Shown: positions 41,960 through 53,224, numbered from the stretch's first letter. The stretch: DNA of 64,000 nucleotides from Serratia fonticola (GCF_001006005.1 NZ_CP011254.1:2542001-2606000), one strand, 5' to 3'. Numbers and translations are program-made. The notes: a model not told the origin generated them from the letters alone.

Positions 41960-42862
41960 TCAGTGGTTTTTATGGCCTTCGAACAACGTAATCAGCCAAT
42001 CAATCAATACCCTGACACGCGGCGCGAGGAAACGGCCTGGTGGATACATGATGTAGATCGGCATCGGCGGTGGTGGCGTATCGGCCAGCACTTCCACCAG
42101 TTCACCACTTTGCAACCAGGGAGAGATGATATAACGCGCCGCCTGGATCAGCCCCAACCCGGAACGACAGGCACTGGTATAGGCATCGGCCCCGCTAACG
42201 CTCAATCTGCTTGGCAATTCGCGCAGCTCAAGGCGGCCATCACGGCAAAATTCCAGCGGGTAATTGCGGTTACTCACCAATGAGAAATAGCCCACCGCCC
42301 GATGATGTTGCAGCTCGTCGATCGATTGTGGGGTACCAAACGCTTTTAGATAATCGGGGGAGGCGCAGGTGAGCTGTGGCAGTTGGGCAATCCGCCGGGC
42401 AACCAGCGTATCGTCTTCGGTCTCCCAAGCCCGCAGCACGCAATCTACCCCTTCGCGCAGCAGATCGACGTGGGTGTCGTTGGCCCCCAGAGCAATTTCT
42501 ATCTCTGGATAGCGCTGATAGAACTCATCCAGCGCCGGGATGACGATTTCCCGCGCCAGCGAATGGGGCATATCGATCCGTACCTTGCCGGTGGGTTGTA
42601 GCTTATGGTGGCTGAACAGGGTATCTGCTTCTTCCAGGGCGTCCAGTAGGTGCAGACAACGATGGTAGTACAGCGTCCCCTCGGCGGTGACCTGTACCTG
42701 GCGCGTGGTACGCACCAATAATCTGACGCCAAGCCGCTGTTCCAGGCGTTTGAGCACGTTGCTAACAGTGGCACGCGGCAGTTGCAACCGTTCGGCCGCG
42801 CGGCTGAAGCTGCCTAGTTCCACGATCCGGGTAAAGATGCGCATAGCCTGAACCTGATCCAT
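41960..42862 (-). CDS. LysR-family transcriptional regulator
   Basis: A 300-residue regulator. N-terminal winged helix-turn-helix (MRIFTRIVELGSFSRAAERL, LPRATVSNVLKRLEQRLGVR) and a C-terminal periplasmic-binding-like effector domain (VRIDMPHSLAREIVIPALDE, YLKAFGTPQSIDELQHH). Close to the DsdC/YhjC-like group that controls neighbouring oxidoreductases. It is divergent from the aldo-keto reductase gene across about 117 bp, which is its probable target. Confidence 0.88.
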   Translation of the reverse strand: MDQVQAMRIFTRIVELGSFSRAAERLQLPRATVSNVLKRLEQRLGVRLLVRTTRQVQVTAEGTLYYHRCLHLLDALEEADTLFSHHKLQPTGKVRIDMPHSLAREIVIPALDEFYQRYPEIEIALGANDTHVDLLREGVDCVLRAWETEDDTLVARRIAQLPQLTCASPDYLKAFGTPQSIDELQHHRAVGYFSLVSNRNYPLEFCRDGRLELRELPSRLSVSGADAYTSACRSGLGLIQAARYIISPWLQSGELVEVLADTPPPPMPIYIMYPPGRFLAPRVRVLIDWLITLFEGHKNH

Positions 42863-42979
42863 TTTGCCGCCCGCATTGTTGGTGATTTATGAACAGTGAT
42901 GTGCAATCTGCATTATTTATCTTTGTGGCATAAACAACCAGACTTTGTTCCGACATCCATGTTCAACAAGGGCCACACA

Positions 42980-43972
42980 ATGCAACAGCGCAAATTAGGT
43001 ACTAATGGCCCCCTCGTCTCAGCCCTGGGTTTAGGTTGCATGGGGATGAGCGATTTCTACTCCACCGGTTATGACGAGCAGGAAGCGATCGCCACGCTGC
43101 ATCGGGCCCTGGAACTGGGGGTGACTCTGCTGGACACCGCAGATATGTACGGCCCGCACACCAATGAACAACTGATAGGCAAGGCGATCAAAGGCAAACG
43201 CGACCAGGTATTTCTGGCCACCAAGTTCGGTATTGTGCGCGATCCGGCCGATCCCACTGCGCGGGGTGTGAGCAGCAAACCGGACTATATCCGCCGCTCG
43301 GTAGAAGGCAGCTTGCAGCGGCTGGGGGTAGAAACCATCGATCTTTACTACCAGCACCGGGTCGATCCGACGGTGCCGATCGAAGAGGTGGTTGGCACCC
43401 TGGCGGATCTGATCCAAGAGGGCAAGATCCGTCATATTGGTCTGAGTGAAGCCTCCGTTGCCACGTTGGAACGCGCTCACCAGGTGCATCCGATCACCGC
43501 GTTGCAGACTGAATATTCCTTGTGGAGCAGGGATGCCGAGCAGGGGCAACTGGCCGCTTGCCAACGTTTGGGCATTGGTTTTGTCGCCTATAGCCCGCTT
43601 GGGCGTGGTTTCCTGACCGGGGCGATCCAGAGTATCGAGGACTTGGCAGCAGACGATTTCCGCCGCGACAATCCACGTTTTCAGGGGGAAAACTTTGCTC
43701 GCAATCTGGAGCTGGTCACCAAGGTCAGTGAACTGGCCAGGCAGAAAGGCGTGACCCCGTCGCAACTGGCGTTGGCCTGGGTGATGGCGCAGGGGGAAAA
43801 CATTGTCCCAATTCCTGGCACCAAACGTCGGCGCTATCTGGAAGAGAACGTAGCGGCAGCGGAGATCACGCTAAGCGAGCAGGAACTGGCGGCGATCGAG
43901 GCGGTATTCCCACAGACAGGCGTGGCAGGTGCACGCTATACAACGGTGGGTATGGAGTTGATTAACGGCTGA
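42980..43972 (+). CDS. Aldo/keto reductase
   Basis: A 330-residue NADPH-dependent reductase of the AKR superfamily (AKR13-like). Seen: [40 protein letters not shown] (catalytic D and Y), ATKFGIVRD (catalytic K), [20 protein letters not shown] (catalytic H) and [17 protein letters not shown] (cofactor binding). It reduces aldehydes or ketones, substrate unknown. Start placed at 42980 after AAGGG; a 28-codon longer frame lacks support. Divergent LysR gene likely controls it. Confidence 0.9.
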   Translation: MQQRKLGTNGPLVSALGLGCMGMSDFYSTGYDEQEAIATLHRALELGVTLLDTADMYGPHTNEQLIGKAIKGKRDQVFLATKFGIVRDPADPTARGVSSKPDYIRRSVEGSLQRLGVETIDLYYQHRVDPTVPIEEVVGTLADLIQEGKIRHIGLSEASVATLERAHQVHPITALQTEYSLWSRDAEQGQLAACQRLGIGFVAYSPLGRGFLTGAIQSIEDLAADDFRRDNPRFQGENFARNLELVTKVSELARQKGVTPSQLALAWVMAQGENIVPIPGTKRRRYLEENVAAAEITLSEQELAAIEAVFPQTGVAGARYTTVGMELING

Positions 43973-44018
43973 TGGCATACCTTTGGGAGAAATGTTTGTC
44001 AGTCAAGGCGAGCAATAT

Positions 44019-44197
44019 CCCCTCACCCCAACCCTCTCCCGATGAACAAATCGGAGGTGTCAGGAACACTTGTGCGAGGGAGAGGGAGCGGGTACGGAGC
44101 TGTGTTCAGGTACAGACGTTATTCAGTAGCATTACTGTATAGGTAGGGGTGGCACGATCGATCCCCTCTCCCTGTGGGAGAGGGTTAGGGTGAGGGG
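44019..44197. repeat. Dispersed inverted-repeat element, copy B (179 bp)
   Basis: Bounded by CCCCTCACCCCAACCCTCTC on the left and AGAGGGTTAGGGTGAGGGG on the right. Each end can also fold on itself (CTCTCCC/GGGAGAG). The left hairpin has a 37-nt loop absent from copy A. It lies between the aldo-keto reductase gene and the 3' end of rsmC. Confidence 0.75.
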
Positions 44198-44201
44198 CTT
44201 G

Positions 44202-45245
44202 TTACCTTTTCTTCTTCGCATCGCGTGGCTGGCGGGCCACGGTGGCTTTGTACACCTTGAAGCGGCCATTCTGCGCCAGCACTTCATGGCTACCGAAGGT
44301 GGCATCCAGAATATCCGGGTAAGGCAGGAAGGCGTTGGCGACGATGCGCAGTTGGCCACCGATTGGCAGGTGTTTTAACGCTCCGCGGATCAACGTTTCT
44401 GCGGCGGTCAGGCTGGTGGCCAGGCCGTCATGGAACGGTGGGTTGGAGATGATCAGGTCAAAGCGGCCGGTAATGTCGGAGTAGACGTTACTGACGATTA
44501 CTTCCCCTTCGATACCGTTGGCAGCCAATGTTGCCCGGCTGGATTCTACGGCAGCGGCGTTGACGTCGCTGAGGGTCAGCTTCATTTTCGGCGACAGTTT
44601 AGACAGCACCGAAGCCATTACGCCAGCGCCACAACCCACGTCCAGCACTTTGCCTTTCATGTGTTTTTCCAGCGTGGAGAGCAGCAGTGAACTGCCAACG
44701 TCCAGGCCGTCACGGCTGAACACGCCCGGCAGCGTCTTCACTTCCAGATCGTGCAACTGATAGCTTTCCCACCAGTCGGCCAGATCAAACTGGGTCTGCA
44801 CATCAATGCGGCCATGATACAACCCACAGCGGCGAGCGCTGTCGATCTTGGCAAGCGTGGCGTGGCCTTCCAGGGTTTGTTCCGCGCTGCGCACGCCGCT
44901 GCGGTTTTCACCGACGACAAAAATTTCTGCGCCAACCGGCAGCAGGGCCAGGATATTGCACAGTTGGAACTGTGCTTCCTGCTTGCTCTTTGGCCAGTAA
45001 TACACCAGCGTATCGCACTCGGCGACGAAGGCAGGATCGACCGTCAGGCCGAACTGTGCATTCTCTCCCATCGTCCGGTTCAGTAACTGCCAGTGATGGT
45101 ATTGCTGGGTGTGGACACGCACATCCGCGGCCTCGAATTGGGCCGGCAGGGTATCCTGCAGATCGCCAGCAAACAGCACGCGGCGTTCCATAAATTCATC
45201 ACTGTGGCGCAGCATGACTTCACTGGCGGGGGTTAATGCAGACAT
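44202..45245 (-). CDS. rsmC: 16S rRNA m2G1207 methyltransferase RsmC
   Basis: A 347-residue SAM-dependent enzyme that methylates G1207 of 16S rRNA in the 30S subunit. Two related domains; the C-terminal active one has the SAM site [14 protein letters not shown] and the catalytic ISNPPFHDG. The N-terminal domain has [16 protein letters not shown] and [15 protein letters not shown]. Length 342 in E. coli. Start set at [10 protein letters not shown] to match E. coli MSAFTPASEV; six extra codons upstream are possible. Divergent from holD as in E. coli. Confidence 0.95.
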   Translation of the reverse strand: MSALTPASEVMLRHSDEFMERRVLFAGDLQDTLPAQFEAADVRVHTQQYHHWQLLNRTMGENAQFGLTVDPAFVAECDTLVYYWPKSKQEAQFQLCNILALLPVGAEIFVVGENRSGVRSAEQTLEGHATLAKIDSARRCGLYHGRIDVQTQFDLADWWESYQLHDLEVKTLPGVFSRDGLDVGSSLLLSTLEKHMKGKVLDVGCGAGVMASVLSKLSPKMKLTLSDVNAAAVESSRATLAANGIEGEVIVSNVYSDITGRFDLIISNPPFHDGLATSLTAAETLIRGALKHLPIGGQLRIVANAFLPYPDILDATFGSHEVLAQNGRFKVYKATVARQPRDAKKKR

Positions 45246-45312
45246 CAGTTTTCGGCTCCTCAAGATTTAGCTGGGGATTATAGAGGTTTGTGGCCAGATG
45301 TTCGACGGGTTT

Positions 45313-45440
45313 TATCCCCTTCATCTTTCAAGCCGCAGCGTTGTTACCTGCGCGCCCTTACCCCAGTCACTTAGTTAATCTAAGCTCCTGGGGATAAGGG
45401 CGCTTGTCGCCTAGCCGCAGCTTGAAATCTATTGGGGATA
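45313..45440. repeat. ERIC element (diverged copy)
   Basis: About 128 bp between rsmC and holD. It contains the reverse form of the ERIC core, ACCCCAGTCACTTAGTTAAT followed by CTAAGCTCCTGGGGAT, with pairing ends (TATCCCCTTCATCTTTCAAG / CTTGAAATCTATTGGGGATA). Confidence 0.85.
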
Positions 45441-45548
45441 GGCCGCGGTGATAATTTGAATAGTTAACGGTTAATAGCGCAGGCTGCGCGGGTTTGTTAG
45501 CATAGCGCGGCATAGGGCAGGTAGGGTGCGTCACACACGGGGATCGGC

Positions 45549-45986
45549 ATGGCATCAAAACGCGACTGGTTGTTACAACAGCTGGGGATTACGCAGTGGA
45601 CATTACGCCGCCCTGGAGTGTTGCAGGGGGAGGTGGCGGTAAGCGTGCCCCCAAATGTGCGCCTGTTGGTGGTGGCGCAGGCATTGCCAGACCAGAACGA
45701 CCCGCTGTTTTGTGACGTTCTGCGCAGCCTGGGGCTGACAGCGGCACAAACCTATGGCCTGACACCGGATCAGGTAGCGATGCTGCCACAAGATACCGAG
45801 TGCAACAGTTGGCGGTTGGGCGTCACGGAGCCGTTAGCGGTGGCCGGCGCGCAGCTACATAGCCCGGCGCTGGCCGAGCTTTCTCAAGATGCGAGTGCGA
45901 AACGCGCACTCTGGCAGCAGATTTGTCATCATGAACAGCATTTCTACCCTGACAGCGGCCGATCTGGCCACAGCCTTCAAGATTGA
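45549..45986 (+). CDS. holD: DNA polymerase III psi subunit HolD
   Basis: A 145-residue subunit of the replicative clamp-loader complex; psi links the chi subunit to the tau/gamma loader. Seen: the N terminus MASKRDWLLQQLGITQWTLR, which carries the loader-binding segment, LRRPGVLQGEVAVSVPPNVR and LPQDTECNSWRLG. Slightly longer than E. coli psi (137). Its end overlaps rimI by 56 nt, as in E. coli. Confidence 0.93.
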   Translation: MASKRDWLLQQLGITQWTLRRPGVLQGEVAVSVPPNVRLLVVAQALPDQNDPLFCDVLRSLGLTAAQTYGLTPDQVAMLPQDTECNSWRLGVTEPLAVAGAQLHSPALAELSQDASAKRALWQQICHHEQHFYPDSGRSGHSLQD

Positions 45987-46374
45987 ACAAGCCAGCCATG
46001 CGTTTCCCTGGACCGAGGCGACACTAGCCAGCAATCAGGGCGAACGTTACCTTAACCTGAAACTGGAAGCTGAAGGGCAAATGGCGGGTTTTGCCATTAC
46101 CCAAATCGTGCTGGACGAAGCCACGCTGTTTAATATTGCCATTCATCCAAGCTGGCAGCGCCGAGGCTTTGGCCACACTTTGCTGACTGCCGTGATCGAG
46201 CAATTGGAAGCACGTGGTGTGGTCACTCTATGGCTGGAAGTTCGAGCCTCCAACAGCGGTGCGATAGCGCTCTACGAAGACCTTGGCTTCAATGAAGTCA
46301 CGGTGCGTCGCAATTATTACCCCGCAGCCAGTGGCCGCGAAGACGCGATCGTTATGGCGCTGCCGCTGGGGTAG
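45931..46374 (+). CDS. rimI: Ribosomal protein S18 alanine N-acetyltransferase RimI
   Basis: A 147-residue GNAT acetyltransferase for the N-terminal alanine of S18. Acetyl-CoA motif HPSWQRRGFGHTLLTAVIEQ; further ASHAFPWTEATLASNQGERY, LWLEVRASNSGAIALYEDLG and the closing ATxG-like REDAIVMAL. Start at 45931 lies inside holD (56-nt overlap). yjjG, which follows rimI in E. coli, is absent; prfC is next after 191 nt. Confidence 0.94.
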   Translation: MNSISTLTAADLATAFKIEQASHAFPWTEATLASNQGERYLNLKLEAEGQMAGFAITQIVLDEATLFNIAIHPSWQRRGFGHTLLTAVIEQLEARGVVTLWLEVRASNSGAIALYEDLGFNEVTVRRNYYPAASGREDAIVMALPLG

Positions 46375-46565
46375 CGACTTATAGTTCCCTTGTGCAGCCG
46401 ATTTGGCCTGCCATTATGTTGTGCCGAAGAAACCATTGATTGTCACCGGTTGGTAAATCAGCGAAAATACTCGGCTACTATCTTTTTATTACCGCTTTGC
46501 CTGGCGCCGCGATTGGCGCGTTGTGATGATGAGCAGGGCGGACTAACCATAGAAACGTGAAAAAC

Positions 46566-48155
<1,590 letters not shown>

Positions 48156-48163
48156 TCTCGTCA

Positions 48164-48194
48164 ACAGGGCGCTTCTAAGCGCCCTGTGTTTTCC
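48164..48194 (+). terminator. Rho-independent terminator of prfC
   Basis: ACAGGGCGCTT-CT-AAGCGCCCTGT then GTTTTCC, 9 nt after the prfC stop. Confidence 0.85.
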
Positions 48195-48692
48195 TTCTTC
48201 AGCCCCCATCCTGCTAATTATTAAACCCTTCTCACTAATTCTTTCGTCTAAACCGAACAAGATTATTCCGCGATCTGGCGGCAAATTTTCGCCTATGGTC
48301 TATATTTATCAGGGTGCATAGCGGCATCTGAGCGTAAAACACTATTGTATCCACATATTTTAGAGAGTTATTCGGTAGTGTTGCCGATCGGAGACAGTCC
48401 TATCTTAGTAATATCAACAAGATAGTGATGTGGATCCCAAATCAACGGCTATATGTCTCCAATAGACGACGGTTTTGCGCTTAATTGTTGCTCATTTGTT
48501 TTGTTGTTGTTGATTTTTAACGGCGTTTTTAACTTGGCACGGGCATTGCAGGTGTACTTACCGTAGAGCAATAGTCCGGTCGTGAACGTTTGATTGTATA
48601 GAGATCGTGAAGTATTCATTTGAGTTAGCCGCACTCTGGCGGCACCAGAGCCCACAGCAGTTTGGGGTTCTACAACAAGAAGGAAGAGATCG
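48195..48692 (+). promoter_or_regulatory. osmY promoter and long leader
   Basis: 498 nt without a gene. GCCTATGGTCTATATTTATC (48291-48310) carries CTATATT with a preceding TCTGGCG/GCAAAT block, resembling the sigma-S promoter of E. coli osmY, also known for a long untranslated leader. That would leave a leader of about 380 nt. The rest is A/T-rich, with GTTTTGTTGTTGTTG at about 48498-48512. Confidence 0.5.
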
Positions 48693-49307
48693 ATGAAAAA
48701 TACCAAGTTTGCACATTCGCTGATGGCAGTCGTTTTGGGTTCAGTACTGGTTAGTGGTTCGGCCCTGGCTGAAGAGACCATGATGAACAAAGCATCAGGC
48801 GTCGTTGATAGTACTGGTGCCAAAATCGATAGCTCCATGAAAAAAGTCGACAACTATATGGATGACAGCGGCATAACGGCTAAAGTTAAAAGTGCGCTGG
48901 TTGACGAGAAAGCCATCAAAAGTACCGACATCTCGGTGGAAACCGAAAAAGGTGTGGTGACGTTGAGCGGTTTTGTCGCCACTCAGGCTCAGGCTGAGCA
49001 AGCGGTTAGCGTTGCAGGCCGGGTGGAAGGGGTTAAATCCGTCAGCGATAAGCTGCACGTGAAAGATCAAGCGACCCAGTCGGTGAAATCCTATGCCGGT
49101 GACACCGCGACTACCAGCGAACTGAAAGCTAAACTGCTGGCCGATGACATCGTGCCTTCACGCAACGTGAAAGTAGAAACCACCGATGGTGTGGTACAGC
49201 TTTCCGGTGAGGTGAAAACCCAGGCGCAGTCTGACCGTGCAGAAAGTATTGCCAAAGCCATTGATGGCGTGAAAAGCGTCAAGAACGATCTGGCGGTAAA
49301 ACCTTAA
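48693..49307 (+). CDS. osmY: Osmotically inducible periplasmic protein OsmY
   Basis: A 204-residue periplasmic protein with a signal peptide ([20 protein letters not shown]) and two BON domains (about 56-125 and 135-203; motifs [15 protein letters not shown] [20 protein letters not shown] and [20 protein letters not shown]). In E. coli OsmY is sigma-S controlled, abundant under salt stress, and acts as a periplasmic chaperone. GGAAGAG precedes the start. Confidence 0.95.
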   Translation: MKNTKFAHSLMAVVLGSVLVSGSALAEETMMNKASGVVDSTGAKIDSSMKKVDNYMDDSGITAKVKSALVDEKAIKSTDISVETEKGVVTLSGFVATQAQAEQAVSVAGRVEGVKSVSDKLHVKDQATQSVKSYAGDTATTSELKAKLLADDIVPSRNVKVETTDGVVQLSGEVKTQAQSDRAESIAKAIDGVKSVKNDLAVKP

Positions 49308-49332
49308 TCGTCAGTAACAGTAAGCGTTAACT

Positions 49333-49350
49333 CCCAGGCTAACGCCTGGG
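49333..49350 (+). terminator. Hairpin after osmY
   Basis: CCCAGGC-TAAC-GCCTGGG 25 nt after the osmY stop. No T tract, so termination is uncertain. Confidence 0.45.
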
Positions 49351-49447
49351 ATGTACTACCAGAAATAGAATAATCCGCAGTTTTAAGCCGCACCCAGCAG
49401 GGGCGAGCCAAACGCGAAATTTTTATCACCATGGTAAGGAGAGGCTT

Positions 49448-49609
49448 ATGTTTCGATGGGGCATTATATTTTTAGTTATTGCATTGATCGCCGCAGCACT
49501 GGGTTTTGGTTCATTGGCAGGTACTGCTGCCTGGGCCGCCAAAGTAGTGTTCGTGGTAGGGATCATTCTGTTCCTGGTCAGCCTGTTTACCGGCCGTCGG
49601 CGCCCTTAG
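49448..49609 (+). CDS. ytjA: DUF1328 small membrane protein YtjA
   Basis: A 53-residue protein, [20 protein letters not shown] onward, with two hydrophobic helices and the tail [11 protein letters not shown]. It matches E. coli YtjA in length and almost every residue. Stress-linked in many proteobacteria, function unknown. AAGGAGAGG lies before the start. Followed by the CsbD-like gene after 57 nt. Confidence 0.93.
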   Translation: MFRWGIIFLVIALIAAALGFGSLAGTAAWAAKVVFVVGIILFLVSLFTGRRRP

Positions 49610-49666
49610 CGTCACTCTAAACTGTAACAAAGCTTGATTCCTTTCCTTAACGCCAGGAGGCAGTTC

Positions 49667-49852
49667 ATGAACAGCGACATCATTGTTGGCCGTTGGAAAC
49701 AGCTGAAAGGCCAGGTTTGGCAGGCATGGGCGGAGTTTTCCGGCAATGATGGCCTGTGGCTGGCAGGGAGCAATGACTGCCTCTCTGGCGTATTACAAGA
49801 AGATTACGGAAGAGAGCAAGAAGAGGTATCCTCGGGAAAACGGCCACATTGA
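49667..49852 (+). CDS. CsbD-family stress protein
   Basis: A 61-residue hydrophilic protein: MNSDIIVGRWKQLKGQVWQA, then LAGSNDCLSGVLQEDYGREQ. This is the W-KQxKG-K...G...L.G.LQ.RYG pattern of CsbD/YjbJ, proteins induced in stationary phase or salt stress with no known mechanism. Perfect AGGAGG ribosome site. It stands between ytjA and yjjU, where I recall no such gene in E. coli. Confidence 0.75.
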   Translation: MNSDIIVGRWKQLKGQVWQAWAEFSGNDGLWLAGSNDCLSGVLQEDYGREQEEVSSGKRPH

Positions 49853-49862
49853 GGATACGGGG

Positions 49863-50960
49863 TTGGGATACAGAATACCCATCACGCTCGGTAATATAGA
49901 ACCCCTGGCGTATAAACCATTCCGGCCCGGTAAAATGGCGCTGGTGTGTGAGGGCGGCGGACAGCGCGGTATCTTTACCGCCGGCGTACTGGATGAATTC
50001 CAGCGCGCCCGCTTTAACCCTTTTGATCTGATGATTGGCACCTCTGCCGGTGCGCAGAATCTCTCGGCATTTGTTTGTGGCCAGATGGGATACGCACGGC
50101 GAGTGATCACCCGCTACACCACCTCTGCCAATTTCTTTAACCCGCTGCGCTTTGTACGTGGTGGGCACCTTATCGATCTCGACTGGTTATTGGATATTAC
50201 CTCACAACAGTTGCCGCTGGCTTTTGACGTGGCGGAAAAGCAGCTGATTGATGGCCGTGAATTTCTGATGTGTGCCTGTCGCAGCGATGACTTTACGCCG
50301 GTTTATCTGCCTGCTGCACGGGATAGCTGGTTACCGGCCATCAAGGCCTCCAGCGCCATCCCCGGTTTTTACCGTATGGGCGTAGAGCTGGATGGCATCA
50401 GCTATCAGGATGGCGGTATCAGCGATGCCATCCCGGTGGAAGAGGCCTATCGCCGTGGGGCGGATACCATCGTGGTGATCCGCACCGTGCCTTCACAGAT
50501 GGTGTATACGCCGAAGTGGATGAAACGCATGGAGCAATGGCTGGGTGAAAGCAGCCTGCAGCAAATGGTGCGGGTGTTGCAGCATCATGAGCAGAGCTAT
50601 TTGCGCATCCAGCAATTTATTGAAAAACCCCCCGGTAAACTGCGCATCTTCGAAATATTCCCGCCTAAGCCGCTGGCGAGCAATGCGCTCGGCAGCCGTT
50701 TGCCCGCGCTGAATCGCGATTATCATCTGGGCCGCCGTTGTGGGCGCTATTTCCTGGCGACGGTTGGCCACTGGCTGCTGGAGCAGGAAAAGAACGATGG
50801 CATGACGGTAACAACATCACTTTCCCGTCGTCTGATCCAGCCGGAAACCGTACGGATGCCTTCGCCGATTATTACCGATGTGCTTAACCCGCAGGGCCAT
50901 GCCGTGCAGCCTGAAGCGCCACCAAAAATCATCCTGCCAGGTGACGGAGATGTGCTGTGA
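49863..50960 (+). CDS. yjjU: Patatin-like phospholipase YjjU
   Basis: A 365-residue cytosolic or membrane-associated serine lipase-fold protein. Oxyanion loop EGGGQRGIFTAG, nucleophile GTSAGAQN, catalytic Asp in YQDGGISDA. The reading frame is open to 49746, but that part runs out of frame through the CsbD-like gene. TTG at 49863 with GAGG 8 nt upstream gives a start aligning with E. coli YjjU (M-GQRIPVTLGNI). So TTG is preferred. GTGA links it to yjjV. Confidence 0.88.
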   Translation: MGYRIPITLGNIEPLAYKPFRPGKMALVCEGGGQRGIFTAGVLDEFQRARFNPFDLMIGTSAGAQNLSAFVCGQMGYARRVITRYTTSANFFNPLRFVRGGHLIDLDWLLDITSQQLPLAFDVAEKQLIDGREFLMCACRSDDFTPVYLPAARDSWLPAIKASSAIPGFYRMGVELDGISYQDGGISDAIPVEEAYRRGADTIVVIRTVPSQMVYTPKWMKRMEQWLGESSLQQMVRVLQHHEQSYLRIQQFIEKPPGKLRIFEIFPPKPLASNALGSRLPALNRDYHLGRRCGRYFLATVGHWLLEQEKNDGMTVTTSLSRRLIQPETVRMPSPIITDVLNPQGHAVQPEAPPKIILPGDGDVL

Positions 50961-51751
50961 GTTACGCCTTTACGGATACCCATTGCCACTTTGATTTCCC
51001 GCCTTTCAGCGGGGATGAGCAGGCGAGCCTGGCATTGGCCGCGCAAGCCGGGGTGCAGCAAATTATTGTGCCAGCGGTAACGGCCGATCGCTTTGTGCGT
51101 ATTCTCAAGCTGGCGCGCGAACATACTCCGTTGTTTGCCGCGCTGGGGTTACACCCGCTGTATATCGCCCAGCACCATGATGAGCAGCTTGAACAACTGG
51201 CAGGTTGTCTGGCAAGCAAGCCGCATAAGCTGGTGGCGGTGGGGGAGATTGGGTTGGATCTATATATGGCCGAGCCGCAGTTTGAACGCCAACAGGCGTT
51301 GCTCAAGGCACAGCTGAAGCTGGCAAAGCAGTATGATCTGCCGGTGATCCTGCACTCCCGCCGTAGCCACGATCAGTTAGCTGCCGCATTGCGTCGTACC
51401 GAGGTACCGCGCCGTGGTGTGGTGCATGGCTTTGCTGGCAGTCTGGCTCAGGCGCAGGCCTTTATTCGCCTGGGTTATTACATTGGCGTTGGCGGCACGA
51501 TCAGCTACGAACGGGCGCAGAAGACCCGCCAGGTGATGGCGCAGTTGCCGTTGACCTCGCTGCTGCTGGAAACCGATGCGCCGGACATGCCGTTGGCGGG
51601 CTATCAAGGGCAGCCGAACCGGCCCGAACGGGCTGCGGAGGTGTTTCAGGTACTTTGCCAACTGCGGCCTGAATCTGCCGACGACATTGCCGGACAGCTA
51701 CAACAAAATAGCCAATCCCTGTTTGCATTGGATCCCCCCCTCCTACTTTAA
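50957..51751 (+). CDS. yjjV: TatD-family metal-dependent hydrolase YjjV
   Basis: A 264-residue TIM-barrel nuclease-type hydrolase. Metal ligands: TDTHCHFDFPPFSG (HxH), VGEIGLDLY, HSRRSHDQL, HGFAGSL, ETDAPDMPL. TatD relatives are 3'-5' exonucleases or DNases. GTG start inside the yjjU stop (GTGA). CRP sites for the next gene begin right after its stop. Confidence 0.9.
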   Translation: MSYAFTDTHCHFDFPPFSGDEQASLALAAQAGVQQIIVPAVTADRFVRILKLAREHTPLFAALGLHPLYIAQHHDEQLEQLAGCLASKPHKLVAVGEIGLDLYMAEPQFERQQALLKAQLKLAKQYDLPVILHSRRSHDQLAAALRRTEVPRRGVVHGFAGSLAQAQAFIRLGYYIGVGGTISYERAQKTRQVMAQLPLTSLLLETDAPDMPLAGYQGQPNRPERAAEVFQVLCQLRPESADDIAGQLQQNSQSLFALDPPLLL

Positions 51752-51752
51752 A

Positions 51753-51846
51753 TGTGACTTGAGTCACGCTGTGTGATTTTCAGTTACTTCCACTTGTATA
51801 TATTTGTGACATAAAACGAGTCTCATCCCGCCTGGCTCAGTATAAT
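51753..51846 (+). promoter_or_regulatory. CRP-controlled promoter of the nucleoside transporter gene
   Basis: A strong CRP site TGTGA-CTTGAG-TCACG (51753-51768) and a weaker TGTGA-CATAAA-ACGAG (51805-51820), with -10 TATAAT at 51841. If transcription starts near 51853 the two sites are centred at about -92 and -41, the layout of CRP/CytR promoters such as deoP2 and nupC. CytR would fit between them. Confidence 0.75.
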
Positions 51847-51928
51847 TGCGTCCCATTATCGCCCTTGGGCAACCCGCTTCATCCAGCGGGCCGGGGGCAT
51901 TTCTTCTTCGCAACAGGGACATACTCGT

Positions 51929-53206
51929 ATGCAACTCTTCATGAGCCTGGTCGGTATGGTGGTCTTGATCGCCATTGCGGTGCTGCTTTCCAGCAACCGG
52001 CGCGCTATTAAACTGCGTACCGTACTCGGCGCGTTTATCATCCAGATTGGCATTGGCGCGCTGGTGCTCTATGTCCCGATCGGGCGACGTATTCTTGGTG
52101 GCATGTCGGAAGGGGTGGCAAACGTCATCGCTTACGGTAACGAGGGTATCTCTTTCATCTTTGGTGGCCTGGTTTCCGACAAAATGTTTGAAGTGTTCGG
52201 CGGTGGCGGCTTCGTGTTCGCCCTGCGTGTGTTACCGGTGATTGTGTTCTTCTCCTCGCTGATTGCGGTGCTCTATTACTTGGGCATCATGCAGGTGGTG
52301 ATTAAGCTCCTAGGCGGTGGTTTGCATAAGCTGTTGGGTACTTCGCGGACTGAGTCGCTATCAGCCACGGCCAATATTTTTGTGGGACAGACCGAAGCGC
52401 CGCTGGTGGTGCGCCCTTATATCGCCACCATGACCCAGTCGGAGCTGTTTGCCGTGATGTGCGGCGGCCTGGCTTCGGTAGCCGGTTCCGTGCTGGCGGG
52501 CTATGCCCAGATGGGCGTACCGTTGGAATACCTGATCGCCGCTTCCTTTATGGCTGCACCGGGTGGGCTGTTATTTGCCAAACTGATGGTGCCGGAAACC
52601 GAAAATACCCAAGACCGAGCCGATGCGATGAAGCTGATCGCCGAAGACGAGCGCCCGGCAAACGTCATCGATGCCGCTGCCTCTGGTGCGGCCTCTGGCA
52701 TGCAACTGGCGCTGAACGTGGGGGCGATGCTGTTGGCATTTATCGCTCTGATCGCGCTGCTTAACGGTATTCTTGGCGGTATTGGTGGCTGGTTCGATTT
52801 CCCGCAACTGTCACTGGAGCTGATCCTGGGCTGGGTGTTCTCACCAATCGCCTTCCTGATTGGTGTACCTTGGAGTGAGGCGATGGTGGCGGGTTCGTTT
52901 ATCGGCCAGAAGGTGATCGTTAACGAATTCGTGGCCTACATGAACTTTGGGGCTTACCTGCGTCCGGATGACGTGGTGGCCGCTGAGGGGCTACAGGTGC
53001 TGTCACAGCACACCAAGGCGATCATCTCCTTTGCGCTGTGCGGGTTTGCCAACCTCTCTTCCGTAGCTATCCTGCTGGGTGGTCTAGGCAGCATGGCACC
53101 AGGCCGTCGTCACGATATTGCCCGCTTCGGGTTGAAAGCGGTGGCAGCCGGTACCTTATCTAACCTGATGAGCGCCACCATCGCCGGATTCTTCCTAGCG
53201 TTGTAA
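51929..53206 (+). CDS. NupC-family concentrative nucleoside transporter
   Basis: A 425-residue inner-membrane nucleoside/cation symporter. Seen: [40 protein letters not shown] (substrate-site motif), [29 protein letters not shown] and [19 protein letters not shown]. Residues resemble the YeiM/YeiJ (NupX/PsuT) branch more than NupC itself. Sits just before deoCABD, in place of yjjW-yjjI of E. coli, so it probably feeds that pathway. Confidence 0.88.
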   Translation: MQLFMSLVGMVVLIAIAVLLSSNRRAIKLRTVLGAFIIQIGIGALVLYVPIGRRILGGMSEGVANVIAYGNEGISFIFGGLVSDKMFEVFGGGGFVFALRVLPVIVFFSSLIAVLYYLGIMQVVIKLLGGGLHKLLGTSRTESLSATANIFVGQTEAPLVVRPYIATMTQSELFAVMCGGLASVAGSVLAGYAQMGVPLEYLIAASFMAAPGGLLFAKLMVPETENTQDRADAMKLIAEDERPANVIDAAASGAASGMQLALNVGAMLLAFIALIALLNGILGGIGGWFDFPQLSLELILGWVFSPIAFLIGVPWSEAMVAGSFIGQKVIVNEFVAYMNFGAYLRPDDVVAAEGLQVLSQHTKAIISFALCGFANLSSVAILLGGLGSMAPGRRHDIARFGLKAVAAGTLSNLMSATIAGFFLAL

Positions 53207-53224
53207 GCTATACTTGGTATCAAC

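Noticed and set aside
45367..45558. Minus-strand frame of 63 codons before holD
   Set aside because: It runs through the ERIC element and is not conserved coding sequence.
49746..49862. 39-codon N-terminal extension of yjjU
   Set aside because: It overlaps the CsbD-like gene in another phase and is not conserved with E. coli YjjU; TTG at 49863 fits better.
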